From contig OY744520.1 of the NCBI GenBank assembly GCA_963556195.1, forward strand, positions 155,617,607-155,681,606: a DNA stretch of 64,000 bases, read 5' to 3'. This document shows positions 15,306 to 26,879 of the stretch, in pieces; position 1 is the first letter of the stretch; each line of letters starts with the position of its first letter. Below the pieces are notes generated by a model. It saw nothing but the letters and a program-made list of their open reading frames with translations. It did no database searches and was not told the DNA's origin. Source of the stretch: Sepiola atlantica (taxonomy: Eukaryota; Mollusca; Cephalopoda; Sepiida; Sepiolidae). The translations under genes and the position numbers were made by a program.

Positions 15306-15360
15306 TATATATGCATATATGCATTTGAAGCAAGCCTTTAATTATACACACATTTGTTTT
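14761..15360. repeat. Imperfect tandem duplication, about 360 bp, with embedded (TA)n
   Basis: GCCATCAGTAAAATTGAG... AATAAAAAAGGTTCAATTAA near 14,775-14,815 recurs as GCCATCAGAAAAAGTAAC... AATAAAAAAGGTTTAATTAA near 15,142-15,182. The flank CAAGCCTTTAATTATACACA recurs at about 15,098 and 15,332. The two copies differ mainly in the length of their TA tracts (14,853-14,925; 14,987-15,030; 15,224-15,302). Confidence 0.8.
15031..15095. repeat. 19-bp minisatellite, four copies
   Basis: GCATTTATTATATATATAT is repeated at 15,031, 15,050, 15,069 and 15,088, directly after a (TA)n tract. It looks like local expansion at the edge of the microsatellite. Confidence 0.9.
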
Positions 15361-17277
15361 TTTTTAAATGTCGTAAAAATTCTAGGGAAACCTACAAAAT
15401 CCGCATGTTACAGCCTCAGACCTTTGATAAGACTACTTACTTGGTGAAACAATCACAAATACAAATGAGGGAAATCAAATATATCACTATTTAAATGTAA
15501 ACTGATAAATAGTTGAAAGCAGAAATAATATGAAAAGATAGGTGGATGACTAAAGAATATGTGTAGGGGGTATTTAATTTTGGCAGGTCTTTCCCGAAGA
15601 AACACGTTTAAATGAAGTGTTGAAGGAAATGATGTGAGCGGTGTTTAGTGCTACTATAAGTACAGAAAAGAGGAAGGGAAGGATTTGGTCAGGTATTAAA
15701 GAGAGTGTGGAATTAGGCAGTCGCAGGGTAAACGAAAGAACACTGGTCTACCATGATTTGCGTCAACGCGGGTCATTTTTTTTAATGTTTGCCCGACAGA
15801 AATCTATGCAGTAATCGTTATGGAAATAAAGTAAGACAAATATTTGGGTGATGCTGATTTTATTTTGTTGCATAAAACATGATTTTGAAAGACGTATAAG
15901 CATAGCGGCGTGTGTGTGTTTCATAATAGCATACTTTTATGTATTGAAACTGTTGAGTATGGGGGAACATGTACGAAATACTAACATTTAACGTATAACC
16001 TAATTTAGCAATCATGTAGGGCTAGACTATATATTTGGGGGAGTAGTTGTATAGCTCAAATTCACACATTGTTAGAGTCGAGGCAGATGTAAATGTCGAC
16101 GTGTGTCTATAGGGTCTATTTAGTGTATTCTTTTTTATACATAAAGAACATACAATTACATCATCTTTTATTTGAATTAACCGTGAAATCTCCAGTAATC
16201 GTCTTAATATAAGTCAGATGACTATTACCCACGTTTGGCGCTCATGTATAGTTATTTTTCTGGAGGAGGTCGCTCCAGACAAGGAATGAAGCTACTTGAG
16301 GTAAGGAGCTAACAATAACATAACATGATTATCGCAAAAGATGGAGATGCAAATTGGCCTCAGTCTTGAGAACACCAAGGTAAAGGGAAATCATTCAGTA
16401 AGGAGAGAATTGGAAGGAAGCTACTGGAATAGCAAGTTGTATTACAATGAGGTATCAAAACAGCGAATTGATGGAGACTACTAGACCAACAAGTCAAACG
16501 ACCTGGAACAAAAAAGCGGAGAATAGATCACATAATTGTGAATAACAAATTAATGAAAATTAACGTCATGATTGTAATACAAATTATATTGCAAGAATTT
16601 ATTATAAGCAAATAAAATCAGTGCATACTTATGGGTTATATTATAAGGTTTTCATCGAATTGTTTACGGAGCGTATTGTTTCCGTATATATTGTGAATCA
16701 TAAATACCCCATCGGCTTCTAATATATATATATATATATCCATTGTTCGCTTGATCAGAAATGAGTGTACTATATGTATCCCATTGAACGGTTATACAAC
16801 AAAACGTACTTCTTGACCTTTATCATCAGGTACAAAAATATTTTCTGTTTTAGCTTCATCCTTCAAATAGTTTGAATGACCTTTAATTCATACATTTAAT
16901 ATACCTATTCTATTGTACATGTTTTAGCGACATCTTTTATGGTGATATATATTTAAATATTACTATTAACATCTGAAGATCGAGCTAAGTTAAACTTTCA
17001 AATCGATTCGATTTATTGTCGGAGACGCATTTCGTACTTGACGGTAGTTATCAAAAGTCATAATTTGAAAAGATGTAAATATAATATAAGAAAAATACAA
17101 GTATAAAAGTGGACAAATGTCCAATGCAAAGAGAAGAGGTTGAAAATCTATGAAAAAGTTCACCGATGAAGGAGTCAAGAAAATTGTAGAAGCAGGTTCA
17201 AAAATGATAAATCAAGGATAGATTGCCCTCTAAAATTGTACAAATTTTTACAATCTTGATGCTCATCTTTTACTTGT

Positions 17278-17278
<1 letters not shown>
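15361..17278. other. AT-rich stretch, no gene recognised
   Basis: Nothing coding could be supported here. A short TA run lies at about 16,724-16,739. Next to it, on the minus strand near 16,800-16,830, is a CTGATGATAAAGG...GAAGTACG sequence that only loosely resembles the hammerhead motifs found elsewhere in this window. Confidence 0.5.
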
Positions 17279-17321
<43 letters not shown>

Positions 17322-17361
17322 CATATGAAATCTTTGTACGAATGTATGTATATAAATGAAC

Positions 17362-17412
<51 letters not shown>
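17279..17412. repeat. Two (TA)n microsatellites split by about 50 bp
   Basis: TA repeats at about 17,279-17,318 and 17,368-17,412. Confidence 0.95.
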
Positions 17413-17415
<3 letters not shown>

Positions 17416-18954
17416 AATGTTGTTATTGTTTTTACTGGTGACAGAACACCGGTGTTTTTATTTTAGAATTCTCTCCACTTCCTAAACGGTTAAGAATAAA
17501 CTGCATTCAATCGCCCTTAATTGTACGTGTCATATATATTTATTAATTAATTTTTTTAATAAATCAATTCATAAATATATAGATAGATATATATATATAT
17601 ACAATCATGACTATCTGTTTCATGCATGTGAGAGGCTATTTTTCCTTCTTGATTCTCAGTTTTTTTATTCACTACTATTATTATATTTCTTTTCCAACTT
17701 GTGCGTTTAGGATTTTCTGCTGATTAAATACACCTATATACACATTATATATAGGTGTGTAAAGACACATAACTTTTTTTTAAAATGTATTCTGTATACA
17801 AATATAAATGTACGCATGGGTATTATATATATATATGACGGTAGATGTTAGATGTCGAATGCATGATTGAGTACCAGGCATATGTATGCGTGTGCATTCA
17901 ATATCTAACATTTAATTATGTTATAATTGAATCATGCGTGCGTAAATATAGACAACTATAACGATGAACTATCAATACAATCATAAGCATGTAACACAAT
18001 TAAACATCTATAATTTTTATAATTCAATTCATTACGAAAAACAGTTTTCTTGTTTACATTGCACTTATGCTAATATTCTGAATCAGCTGTTTACATTTAA
18101 ATTCATAATAAATGTATTAGTTTCTTTTGTTTTACACAGATAGTAATTATGAATACATATCTATATACAAACAGAAAGACTCCATGTATTGTACAAGTTT
18201 ATTTCCAATAGCTATCTAAAATATTGATTAGCCTAAATAAGAGTTAAATATAATAATCTTATTCTAGAATGTGTTTATGTGAATTGAGTTTATACCCAAT
18301 TCTTTAAAGAGTCTATCAATGGCCGTCTATTTTTATTTACGTCTTCCACAAGGGCAAACATTAGATACAATATCGTTTTTAATGTTGAAAATCCAAGTCA
18401 CCAGAAGATAGTGCTGCCGACACTACCCCATGATGTTATGGCAAACGACGTCCACAGGTAAAACAACCTGTTTCTCAGTCTGGGAGGCGGGGGTAATATC
18501 TGATAGTAAAGCATTCTGAGTACGAAAATATACTACATTTTTATACTTACTAAAAAGCTGGGTAAATGTAAAATTATACTATTTCGTGTTGACTAGAATA
18601 TAAACACATTTGTTTTAGTTTATAAAGAAGCTAATTGTATGCCGATGATTTATTTGAATATTGTGTAACGTTAAATGTACCAGTTGATATTTCCTGCCTT
18701 TGAAATAAGCTGAGAATTATATTCATCGGGCGATAAGTAAAATAAAAACGTAGTACAGATTAATCATGTTTACTTAATATTGTTGTTTACTGTAGTGTAT
18801 CACAAATAACACCTGAATAGAGAATAAATTGCGTGGGTATTGAGATATAATTTTAACATTATAAAGATTAGTATAAAAAATAAAAGGTGTATACAAATTA
18901 AAGTAATAACAAGTAGTAATAGAGTTTCAGTAATGATGATAGATTTAAATGCGT
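17413..18954. other. AT-rich stretch without recognisable genes
   Basis: I find no convincing coding region, RNA gene or transposon end. Short TA runs occur at 17,580 and 17,825. The retroelement that follows seems to be truncated at this boundary, since I cannot recognise gag or a 5' LTR in this stretch. Confidence 0.5.
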
Positions 18955-21510
18955 AGGTTTAACTACCTAAAGGTCGGGACGTAAAATGTAAGGGAGCCCT
19001 GCAAGTGGAAATGGAAGCATGTAGGGTACGAGTGAAGGTGGAAGTGATTCTGATAGATCACATGATTGACGGAATCGATGTCATCATTTTAATTGACGTG
19101 ATCAATGAGATGAGAGGTGTGAGTATAAACAAAACTGAGGTCAAGTTTGGAGATGTACACTGTTCCATAGCTGCCCATCAGCCGAACGTTTGCAAAATTG
19201 AGGATAACGATTTCGAGGCTTATTTTGATGGAGAGAGATGGACAGTGAAATGGAAATGGATGCGAGAGCATCAAGTATTACAGAACAAAGTAAAATATTA
19301 TAAGAATTCCGTGGACAGTGAGAAAAATTAAGAGTTTGAGAAAGAAGTGGAAAGATGGATAGCAGATGGGATTCACTTACCATAGAAAGGTGAGGAAAAA
19401 GGTGTGTTACCGTTGATGGTAGTGGTCCAGGCCACAAAAAGTAAAATGAGGCCAGTGTTAAATTTTCGGGAATTGAACCGTTTTGTAGCATGTCATACGA
19501 GGAACGACCTAATAGATGTGTGTGATGAAAAGATTAGAAAATGGAGGCGGTTGGCAGGAGGAACTGCGATTGTTGACCTTAAGTCTGCCTACTTGCAACT
19601 ACACGTGGCAAAGGAGCTATGGCAGTACTAGCTGGTCTGCTATAAAGAACGAACCTACTGTCTGACACAGTTAGGATTTGGGCTTAATGTTGCAGCAAAG
19701 ATTATGGCAGTCGTTCTGAAATTTGACAAAGGAGGCCACTGATTCGTACATTGATGACATACTCGTAGATGTGACCAAAGTATCGACAGAGGTAATGGTG
19801 GAACATCTTAAGGGATTTAGGCTGACAGCAAAGCTACCTGAATCTATGGACGGCGGAGCGGCCCTGAGATTTAAGTTTATAAAAGGAAAGACGGGTGAGC
19901 TGATGTTCAAAAGGGGCAACGAAGTCCCGGAGATGACGGAAGAAATGAATAGGCGGCAGTTATTCTCTATCTGCGGCCAATTGTTGGGGCACTATCCAGT
20001 TGCTGCATGGCTGCGACTGGCATGCAGTTATGTTAAAAGAAGAGCGAGTGAAGTAGACTGGGAGGAAAGAGTTGATGGCGAAACTGTCACAGTGATACTG
20101 GAGATTCTAACTGATGTGGAGAAAGAGGACCCAGTTAGTGGAACTTGGCACATACCTGAAACAAAAATAGGAGTGGTGTTGTGTGATGCAAGCAGTATTG
20201 CAACAGGCGTGGTTGTGGAGATTGGTGGTTTGGTGGCGGAAGATGCAGCATGGCTGAGAAAAAAAGATGACTGTAATCACATTAACGTGACCGAATTAGA
20301 TGCTGTTTTAAAATGCGTCAATTCGGGTATAAAATGGGGATTGAGAGAGATTGAAATAAGGACTTATTCAGCGACTGTACTAAGTTGGGTGAACTCTACA
20401 GTGGAGGAGAGTCAAAGAATACGAACCAAGGGTGGTGTAGAAATGATCATAAAGCGGAGTTAATATTCGAATTTGGACTGCAAATAAAGGCAGTGTTTGT
20501 GCATTCATAGAGGAACGAAGCAGATGCGCTAGCCCGAATAAAGAAACGGTGGTTAGTTGAGAAAGAAGAGGTCGCGGTATGCTGTTTAGGAACCAGAGAA
20601 CTAGAAGAGTCGCATTGCATGCACCATATGGAACTGGATAGAACATTATATTTGGTGCGAAAGTTGATCCACTTATAAGACGGGAGGAAGTTCGGAGAGT
20701 GGTCAGGAACTGTGTTCGATGTCAATCAATCGATCCGTGTGAAATTGGAACTTCAAATAATTAGACAAAATTAGCTATTGACATAACACACTATCGTGGG
20801 GGCGCATACTTGTAAATGATTGACTGCGGGCCTGGGAAACTAACAATATGGAGGGAGTTACATGCGGAGACGGCAACTGCGGTTACAGAGGAATGGGAGA
20901 AGGTGATTATTCAACGGGGTCCGGTAATGGAGGTGATATTTGACAATGGCACCGTTTTCGCTCAGACCGTCTCCAGACAATGCTAGAAACATGGAAGATG
21001 AATAGATATTACAGGGCAGCCTATAGGCCCGAGTGAAATGGTATAGTATAGTGACATCATCGGACAGTGAAAACGATAGCTGAGAAAGGTGGGATATAAA
21101 CCGAAGAAGCCACATTCTGGCACAACATGGCACCCAAGGTCAGACAGAGGGACGAGACAGTGCCACATAGATCTATTTTTAAATATGAATGGCAACATCC
21201 AAGAGATATATCCTCAGAGGTCGAAGAGCGAGGACCAGCCAAAATCCAAATAAGAGAAGATGTTTGGGTGAAGCCACCAAATGATCGATGTACAACGCAA
21301 TGGAGTGAAATCCCCATACAACTTGAACGTCGATGGAATGCCGCGGCATATTTTTGATTTGAGGCGTGTATTCCAAGTAAACGATGGAGATGTAAGCGCC
21401 GGATATGAAGGTGAGGCGGCCGCGATGCAAATACCCCGTAGAGAACGTACTGCGCCGATTTGGGCACAGGATTATTTGATGGGCAATGATCTTTGATGAT
21501 CATGGGGGCG
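18955..21510 (+). pseudogene. Decayed LTR-retrotransposon pol (protease, RT, RNase H, integrase)
   Basis: Domains appear in the usual pol order of Ty3/gypsy-like elements. The C-terminal part of a retropepsin-like domain (DGIDVIILIDVI) lies near 19,066-19,100. The RT contains VDLKSAYLQLHV (about 19,573-19,608) and the catalytic YIDDILVD at 19,747-19,770. RNase H contains LCDASS and VTELDAV, but its third acidic position reads TYSATV, so an Asp seems to be replaced by Tyr. VHS-stop-RNEADAL follows near 20,500. The integrase has a His/Cys finger (about 20,607-20,725, with CVRC), an AIDITHY first acidic residue (about 20,778) and FDNG (about 20,940); the third catalytic region near 21,027-21,050 is broken by stops. 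In-frame stops lie at 19,329, 19,383 and 19,629. The frame then shifts around 19,725-19,740, where residues just before YIDD also look deleted. It cannot make a functional polyprotein. Family assignment beyond gypsy-like is uncertain. Confidence 0.85.
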
Positions 21511-21760
21511 TTTGATTCAAGATATTATTTGCATATGTGGTGGATTAAAGAATATAAAAACTATACTTTTTTGACTGAAGAGCTGAGTTTAGTTTGAAAG
21601 AGAAGAGAGTGGAGATTGGAGAGAGAACTGTGAGATTGCGATTGTCGGTGAAGGTGTAGAAAAGCATATTTTATTTTTCCAACTTTGGATTACATGCAAC
21701 AACAAACCATATGGAACGGATGTGGAATAAGACGAAGAAAAGAAAAATAGCCGAATGTAG
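21500..21760 (+). repeat. Possible 3' LTR remnant of the pol element
   Basis: A purine-rich tract, GATGATCATGGGGGCG (about 21,492-21,507), directly follows the end of pol, as a polypurine tract would, and precedes about 250 bp of non-coding sequence. I found no matching copy upstream of the element, so the LTR call rests on position only. Confidence 0.3.
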
Positions 21761-22754
21761 CACAAACGACCATTGTGGTATCGTGCCTATCTAAGTTTAT
21801 ATAGAGCTAAAAATTCGTAAACAGCGTCCTGGTAAGTATTATGACATAGGCTTAAGAATAGTAACCAGCGTAAAAACATTTTTCATGTGGCGTGCAAGTC
21901 GTGTGTGAAAATGTATTATTTCTAACTTCCAATACATGTGGTTTGTTTTCACTTTTAGATGACCAGAATTACTACATTTGAAGATAAACAACTTTTTTAC
22001 GTATCTTTCTTTTACATTTTCTGTTCAACTAATAACAGGGTACAAAGTTGCAAATAATCAATTAATTTTTCCTTATCTCTAGTAAAAAAGTATAACATTG
22101 TTTACGTCCATTTTCGGACAAATAAGATTCGACAAAAACGTTTATCTATCACTCTTTTAAAATAAAGACAGAAATAGTTCGTATGTACACAACGATGCAG
22201 AACTGCTAACATAAAATGCGAATTCGACTTAAATCTGACATTCCAAAAAACTTGATTTGCATAGCTACATCTCTGAACTTGCTGCCATTGATGTAAAAAT
22301 AAAGACCCCACGAGGTCTCTCTGCTAACGCCGATATTTGTTATTCACTGGACAGTGTACGCATCCTCACTCAGAATCTTGAATTTAACAGTTCTATAGTT
22401 TTCAAATTGCATGCCAGTTGGGCACTTACATGGCAGTGATTAGGCAAGTCGAGATCACTTACACACCTCCATCCGGATTCATGGTCATCAGGTACGCCAC
22501 ACTAGCTTACCTGAATGAGAGGTGATGTAATTGTAAACTTCAAAATAATTAATAGGATTTCTAAAGATGGCACACAGTTTAAGAGTAGTTTATTGAGAAG
22601 AAAAGTAAAAAAACTACTACATTATGATTATTTCTTTTAATAAAACATACATTTAAAATCAAAAATGCATAATGATGATGAAAATAGATATAATAGAAAT
22701 CGTTTTAAGAATAAATTGTTTTAAGTAAAATATACTTTGTTGGGGTTTATCTGA
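21761..22754. other. AT-rich stretch without recognised genes
   Basis: Nothing with recognisable coding or RNA features. The short open frame at 22,257-22,439 has no family signature. Confidence 0.5.
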
Positions 22755-23330
22755 TGATGACAGAAAACACCCTGCCTGAGTGTCTAAAGTTCAAACTTCT
22801 CGGCCTAACATTAACAGGTAACAGGAATTTGAACAAATACATCAAAGACAATGCCAATGCTACTACTCAAAAGTGGGCTCCTTCTACCGTGCTAAACACT
22901 TCTCACACCTGACAGTAACCTATAACGCTTCAAACAAGATCCAGCCCCTGTTTCACTGCTGAAATGTTGCATCCGTGTGCTTGTTTTACAAGTACTTCCA
23001 TGAAATGTGCTCCAATGAGCTTGCTTTATTGGTTCCCACTTGAGGAAAATACACTCGACCAACTCGACAATCAGGTAAATCATATCCATTCACTGTGGAG
23101 GTCCCTAGATGCCGGAGAGCCTTCTACTCCAATAGCCTATTTTAGTCATGCTGCCGGGTTAGTTTTCCAGACTGTACCGACATGCCGAAATAGAAACCTA
23201 ATGTGAACAAGCATCTGGCTGCGCATCTCCTAATTTAGGATGCCCTCCTAAGCATTCACCCTAATTCTTAGTAGCCCCTTATGTCTACAGTGGCATCTGC
23301 CCATAATTGGGGTCAACTAAGATTTAGAAA
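22755..23330 (+). pseudogene. Non-LTR retrotransposon RT C-terminus, fragment 1
   Basis: The translation, pieced over several frames, reads CLKFKLLGLTLTGN, then NTLDQLDNQVNHIHSL, then a PTCRNRN segment. The same order is seen in the better preserved fragment at 24,860-25,690. FKLLGLxFTGN resembles the region after the RT catalytic core in CR1/jockey-like LINEs. Frameshifts and stops are frequent. It ends near TAGCCCCTTATGTCTACAGTGG, which also marks the 3' end of fragment 2, so both probably derive from one family. Confidence 0.65.
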
Positions 23331-24673
23331 TACGGATAGTATATTAAGAAGAAGTGTATATTATATTCATATCATATACTCTGTATTAGCCAATAGCCAC
23401 CCTTGCTACCCGGGTGACTTACGAAATAACGTTACCGCTGATTTACGTAATTTTTATTTCCATCTATTTTTCAGATACATTGTTAATTCTACTACTACTT
23501 ACTCCCATCTCTTTTAATTCAGCTATTTTTTCATGTCACTATTTCTCAAACATAATAACTACTACCGTCTAATATTTACTGCTAGACAACCGAGGGATGT
23601 TATCAGATTATTAGTATTATGTTGATATGAAGTCAATACGTAATAGCATTCCACTTTATACTGTTGCTTACTAGGCATCATGATAATGACATGTGCTTGC
23701 CCATTTCCCGTAACAAAGTATAGCGTCATCTCAGCAGCCACACATTCCCGTTTATTTATTACTCGAGTAAGTATATGTGTATGCTTTCTGTATATGTGCA
23801 TGTGTTTCAGTATATTCATAACAGCACAAAGAACATGTAAGTATGATTTTTTACAAAAAACAGTTAATTATGCACTGCTATCTCACAGCAGTTTGGTTAT
23901 TTTTAGGCTTGTTCTGATAACACCCGCTGAAATATCGACTGTGATTTCCTTAAGCACATATATTGAAATAGAGATTTTCATTACGAGTTATACAAAAGGG
24001 ATAATTCTGAACTTTCAGTTGTGAGTACATGACATGATCTGATGTTGACAAGGAATCATTTTAAATATTTATTTCTGTCTACGTTTAAGTTAATAGAAAC
24101 TAGACCCATCTACTTTGGATATTCCGGGCATAAATAGCGCAGATAAAGAACTTACTTGATAAACTTCATTATTGAGTCTGTTATATATAATGTGGCCTTA
24201 AAGAGTAAGTAACTGTAAAGAGTTTTATATATGAAATAGTTCATACATGATGATAATATTTGAGGGGATGAGAAATGAAATTATGGGAATCAAATATCGA
24301 TTAGCAGGTTTGAGCTTTTGGGGAACAGTAACCGATTATAAGCAAAACGGTGTGCATTTATAAAATGAGCTATTGATATATTCTCTCTGTAATTATTTTC
24401 GAAAGTAAAACATTGTCTGTTTAATAAAGTGTAATTACAAGTGGTTTAGCTAGTTTCTCAACCCCCAAATAATCATCAGTAATTCCTCCAAGGTATGTTC
24501 CCATGAATCTTTCCGAGTCTTTAATATTTTATCTCCTAAGTTCTTCGTCTAATTAATCATCACCATCATTGCAGATAACAATTCGATGAAAACTTTGATC
24601 TCTAACATTTCTGCTAACGACATTTGTTGTGAGATATTTCAGGTCATCTCATAGATAAGTAAGTGAAACTCTG

Positions 24674-24675
<2 letters not shown>
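23331..24675. other. AT-rich stretch, no gene recognised
   Basis: A 114-codon open frame at 23,680-24,024 has no recognisable domain and is probably chance. Confidence 0.5.
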
Positions 24676-24676
<1 letters not shown>

Positions 24677-24712
<36 letters not shown>

Positions 24713-24718
24713 TATATA
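24677..24718. repeat. (TA)n microsatellite
   Basis: TA repeat with one TG interruption. Confidence 0.95.
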
Positions 24719-24859
24719 GATTTAGATTTTTCACTTATAAAATAGATCATTCAGTGAAGACCGGGGTTGTTAAAAAAAAAAACAAGCTCAATGATACTCG
24801 ATTACAGAGTATAGAGCATTTATATGTGATTTTATGAAGGCTTACCAAAGCATTCCTTT

Positions 24860-25679
24860 TGAAATCTGTTGAAAGTAATCTCCAGTGTGTAGTGGACTGT
24901 GCTAATAAATGAATAGTAACATTTAATGCTACTAAAACAAAGCAATCATTTTTCAACTACTACAAGAAACCTCTTACATCACCGATTGTCATATTCAAAT
25001 AACAATCTACCTCAGTGTCAAACGTTCAAACTTCTCGGCCTCAGATTTACAGGTAACATGAATTGGAACAAATACATTGAATATATTGCCACGGCTACTG
25101 CAAAGAAGCTGGGCTCCCTTCACCATGCAAGTAAACTTCTCACACCTGACATTATCCTAGATCTCTACAATGGAGTATTGTTGGCACATCTTAGCTGGAG
25201 CATCATCCACAAGTCTCTTCGTCTTAGGCAAGTTCCAAAAAGAGTATCTAATCTAAGTGGTATCTCACTATCCACGAATCCCCAACCCCTGTTCTATCGC
25301 CGCAATCTTGCATCATTGTGCTTGTTTTAGAAGTACGCCAATAGAATGTGCTCTGATGAACTTGTTGCTCTAGTGCATCCCAAGATAAATACACTCGACC
25401 AACCCGACAATCAGCTAAATCCCATCCATTCACTGTAAAGTTCGCCAGATGCCGGAGACCTTTCTACTCTAATAACTTCTTAATTCGAGCTGCTGGCTTT
25501 AAAAACTAATTTTCTGATCCCTGTTTGTCCCACTGTACCGACATGCAGAAATTTAAAACGCTTATGAACAAGCATATCGTTTCACAGCTACCAATTTCGC
25601 ATGACAACTAAAACTTTCACCCTAATTCACAGTAGCCCATTACGTCTACCGTGGAAACTGGACTTGTTTTGGTGCATTA

Positions 25680-25690
<11 letters not shown>
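24860..25690 (+). pseudogene. Non-LTR retrotransposon RT C-terminus, fragment 2
   Basis: Reading in frame pieces gives LQCVVDCANK, a stop, then VTFNATKTK, then CQTFKLLGLRFTGNMNWNKY. After that come IATATAKKLGSLHHASKLL, VPKRVSNLSGI, YRRNLASLCLF and SDELVALVHP. This is the typical order of the thumb/C-terminal part of CR1- or jockey-like LINE RTs. The longest uninterrupted piece is 24,926-25,330, closed by a TAG; further stops follow. The 5' part, with endonuclease and catalytic RT, is missing, as expected from 5' truncation during target-primed insertion. The element ends in a (TA)n tract at 25,684. Confidence 0.8.
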
Positions 25691-25741
<51 letters not shown>

Positions 25742-25751
25742 TATATATATA
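25684..25751. repeat. (TA)n microsatellite at the LINE 3' end
   Basis: TA repeat starting directly after the LINE 3' sequence GTGCATTAAGTT. Confidence 0.95.
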
Positions 25752-25853
25752 ACAACTGCTCTGAGAATTCACAGTTATTAATCAATAATAAGTATTAATT
25801 ATAATATATAGTATTTACGATTAATAATTATTAATAATAATGTAAATACGACA

Positions 25854-25932
25854 AAGAAAAGAAGAAGAAGAAGAAGAAGAAGAAGAAGAAGAAAGAGGAG
25901 AACAAGAAGAAGAAGAAGAAGAAAAAGAAAAA
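25854..25932. repeat. (GAA)n microsatellite
   Basis: GAA/AAG triplet repeat with a few substitutions. Confidence 0.95.
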
Positions 25933-26464
25933 TAGTTGTCTAATCACAATGTGAATATTCAGTTAAGTTTAATTGGTTTGATGATAAGACATGATTAATC
26001 GACAAGATCCTGCTTTAGATTAAATACAGTATGTTAAAGTAGTTACTTAGTTGATCAGTTAGATTGCTTTGTAACGGATAACGATACGAATCTTTCAACT
26101 GAATATCTATCTATATAAAATAAGAACGAATTGCGTGTGAAGTTAATAGAGGACTAAACATAAAGAAAATAATTGACCGAAGACAGAAGGGATTCTATGA
26201 TGCGAAAACAACTACAGTAATATGACTAGATTTATGAGCATGGGAAACATTTATAAAATCTTTAACAAGCGTATGAGATCTTAACAAACAAGGGACAGCC
26301 ATAATACAAATCACGGTACTGATTAAAACAGCTGAAATATCCACAAGAGTGACAACTTATCCCCGTACTCGGATAACACTAGCCAACGCAGTTTGAATAG
26401 AATAGCGCTACGTAAAAAAATCAACAATATTGTGATTGCATTACACTAATCCAAGAGATCCAAA

Positions 26465-26466
<2 letters not shown>

Positions 26467-26552
<86 letters not shown>
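26467..26552. repeat. (TA)n microsatellite
   Basis: Pure TA repeat of about 86 bp. Confidence 0.97.
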
Positions 26553-26555
<3 letters not shown>

Positions 26556-26604
26556 CAAAATGGAAATAGTATTCCAAACGTAATGTGAATGAAAGAAGGA
26601 AAAA

Positions 26605-26665
26605 CTCAATTATCAGTAGAGTCATCAACGTTTCGTCTTCCTAAAGAATGATCATAAAGAACATA
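26605..26665 (-). repeat. PLE terminal relic with hammerhead-like core
   Basis: The plus strand has CATCAACGTTTCGTCTT at about 26,623. On the minus strand this reads GACGAAACGTTGATG, the same bases as in the inverted arms of the PLE at 50,140-52,471. The CTGATGA box expected upstream is degenerate here (reads near TATGATCA), so it is a relic rather than a working ribozyme. It lies about 50 bp from a (TA)n tract, like the other PLE ends. Confidence 0.45.
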
Positions 26666-26813
26666 AACATAAAGATTTGTTTACATTCTATACATACAGA
26701 CTAGTTCCATGTAAAATACTTATGTTTATAACTTTGTATTCTCTTAAACTATTTTCTCGATGAAGATTAAACGTCGATGCCTTTACTGATAACCTGGTTT
26801 CTATTCTTTCATT

Positions 26814-26814
<1 letters not shown>

Positions 26815-26874
<60 letters not shown>
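26815..26874. repeat. (TA)n microsatellite
   Basis: Pure TA repeat. Confidence 0.97.

Positions 26875-26879
<5 letters not shown>

Noticed and set aside
16795..16835. Minus-strand CTGATGATAAAGG...GAAGTACG as a further hammerhead
   Set aside because: The CTGATGA box is present but stem I, stem II and the base after GAA do not fit.
22750..22775. CTGATGATGACAGAAAACACC as a hammerhead core
   Set aside because: No room for stem II and no stem I pairing; chance occurrence before a LINE fragment.
23680..24024. 114-codon frame with hydrophobic segments
   Set aside because: No homology signal and composition matches random AT-rich DNA.
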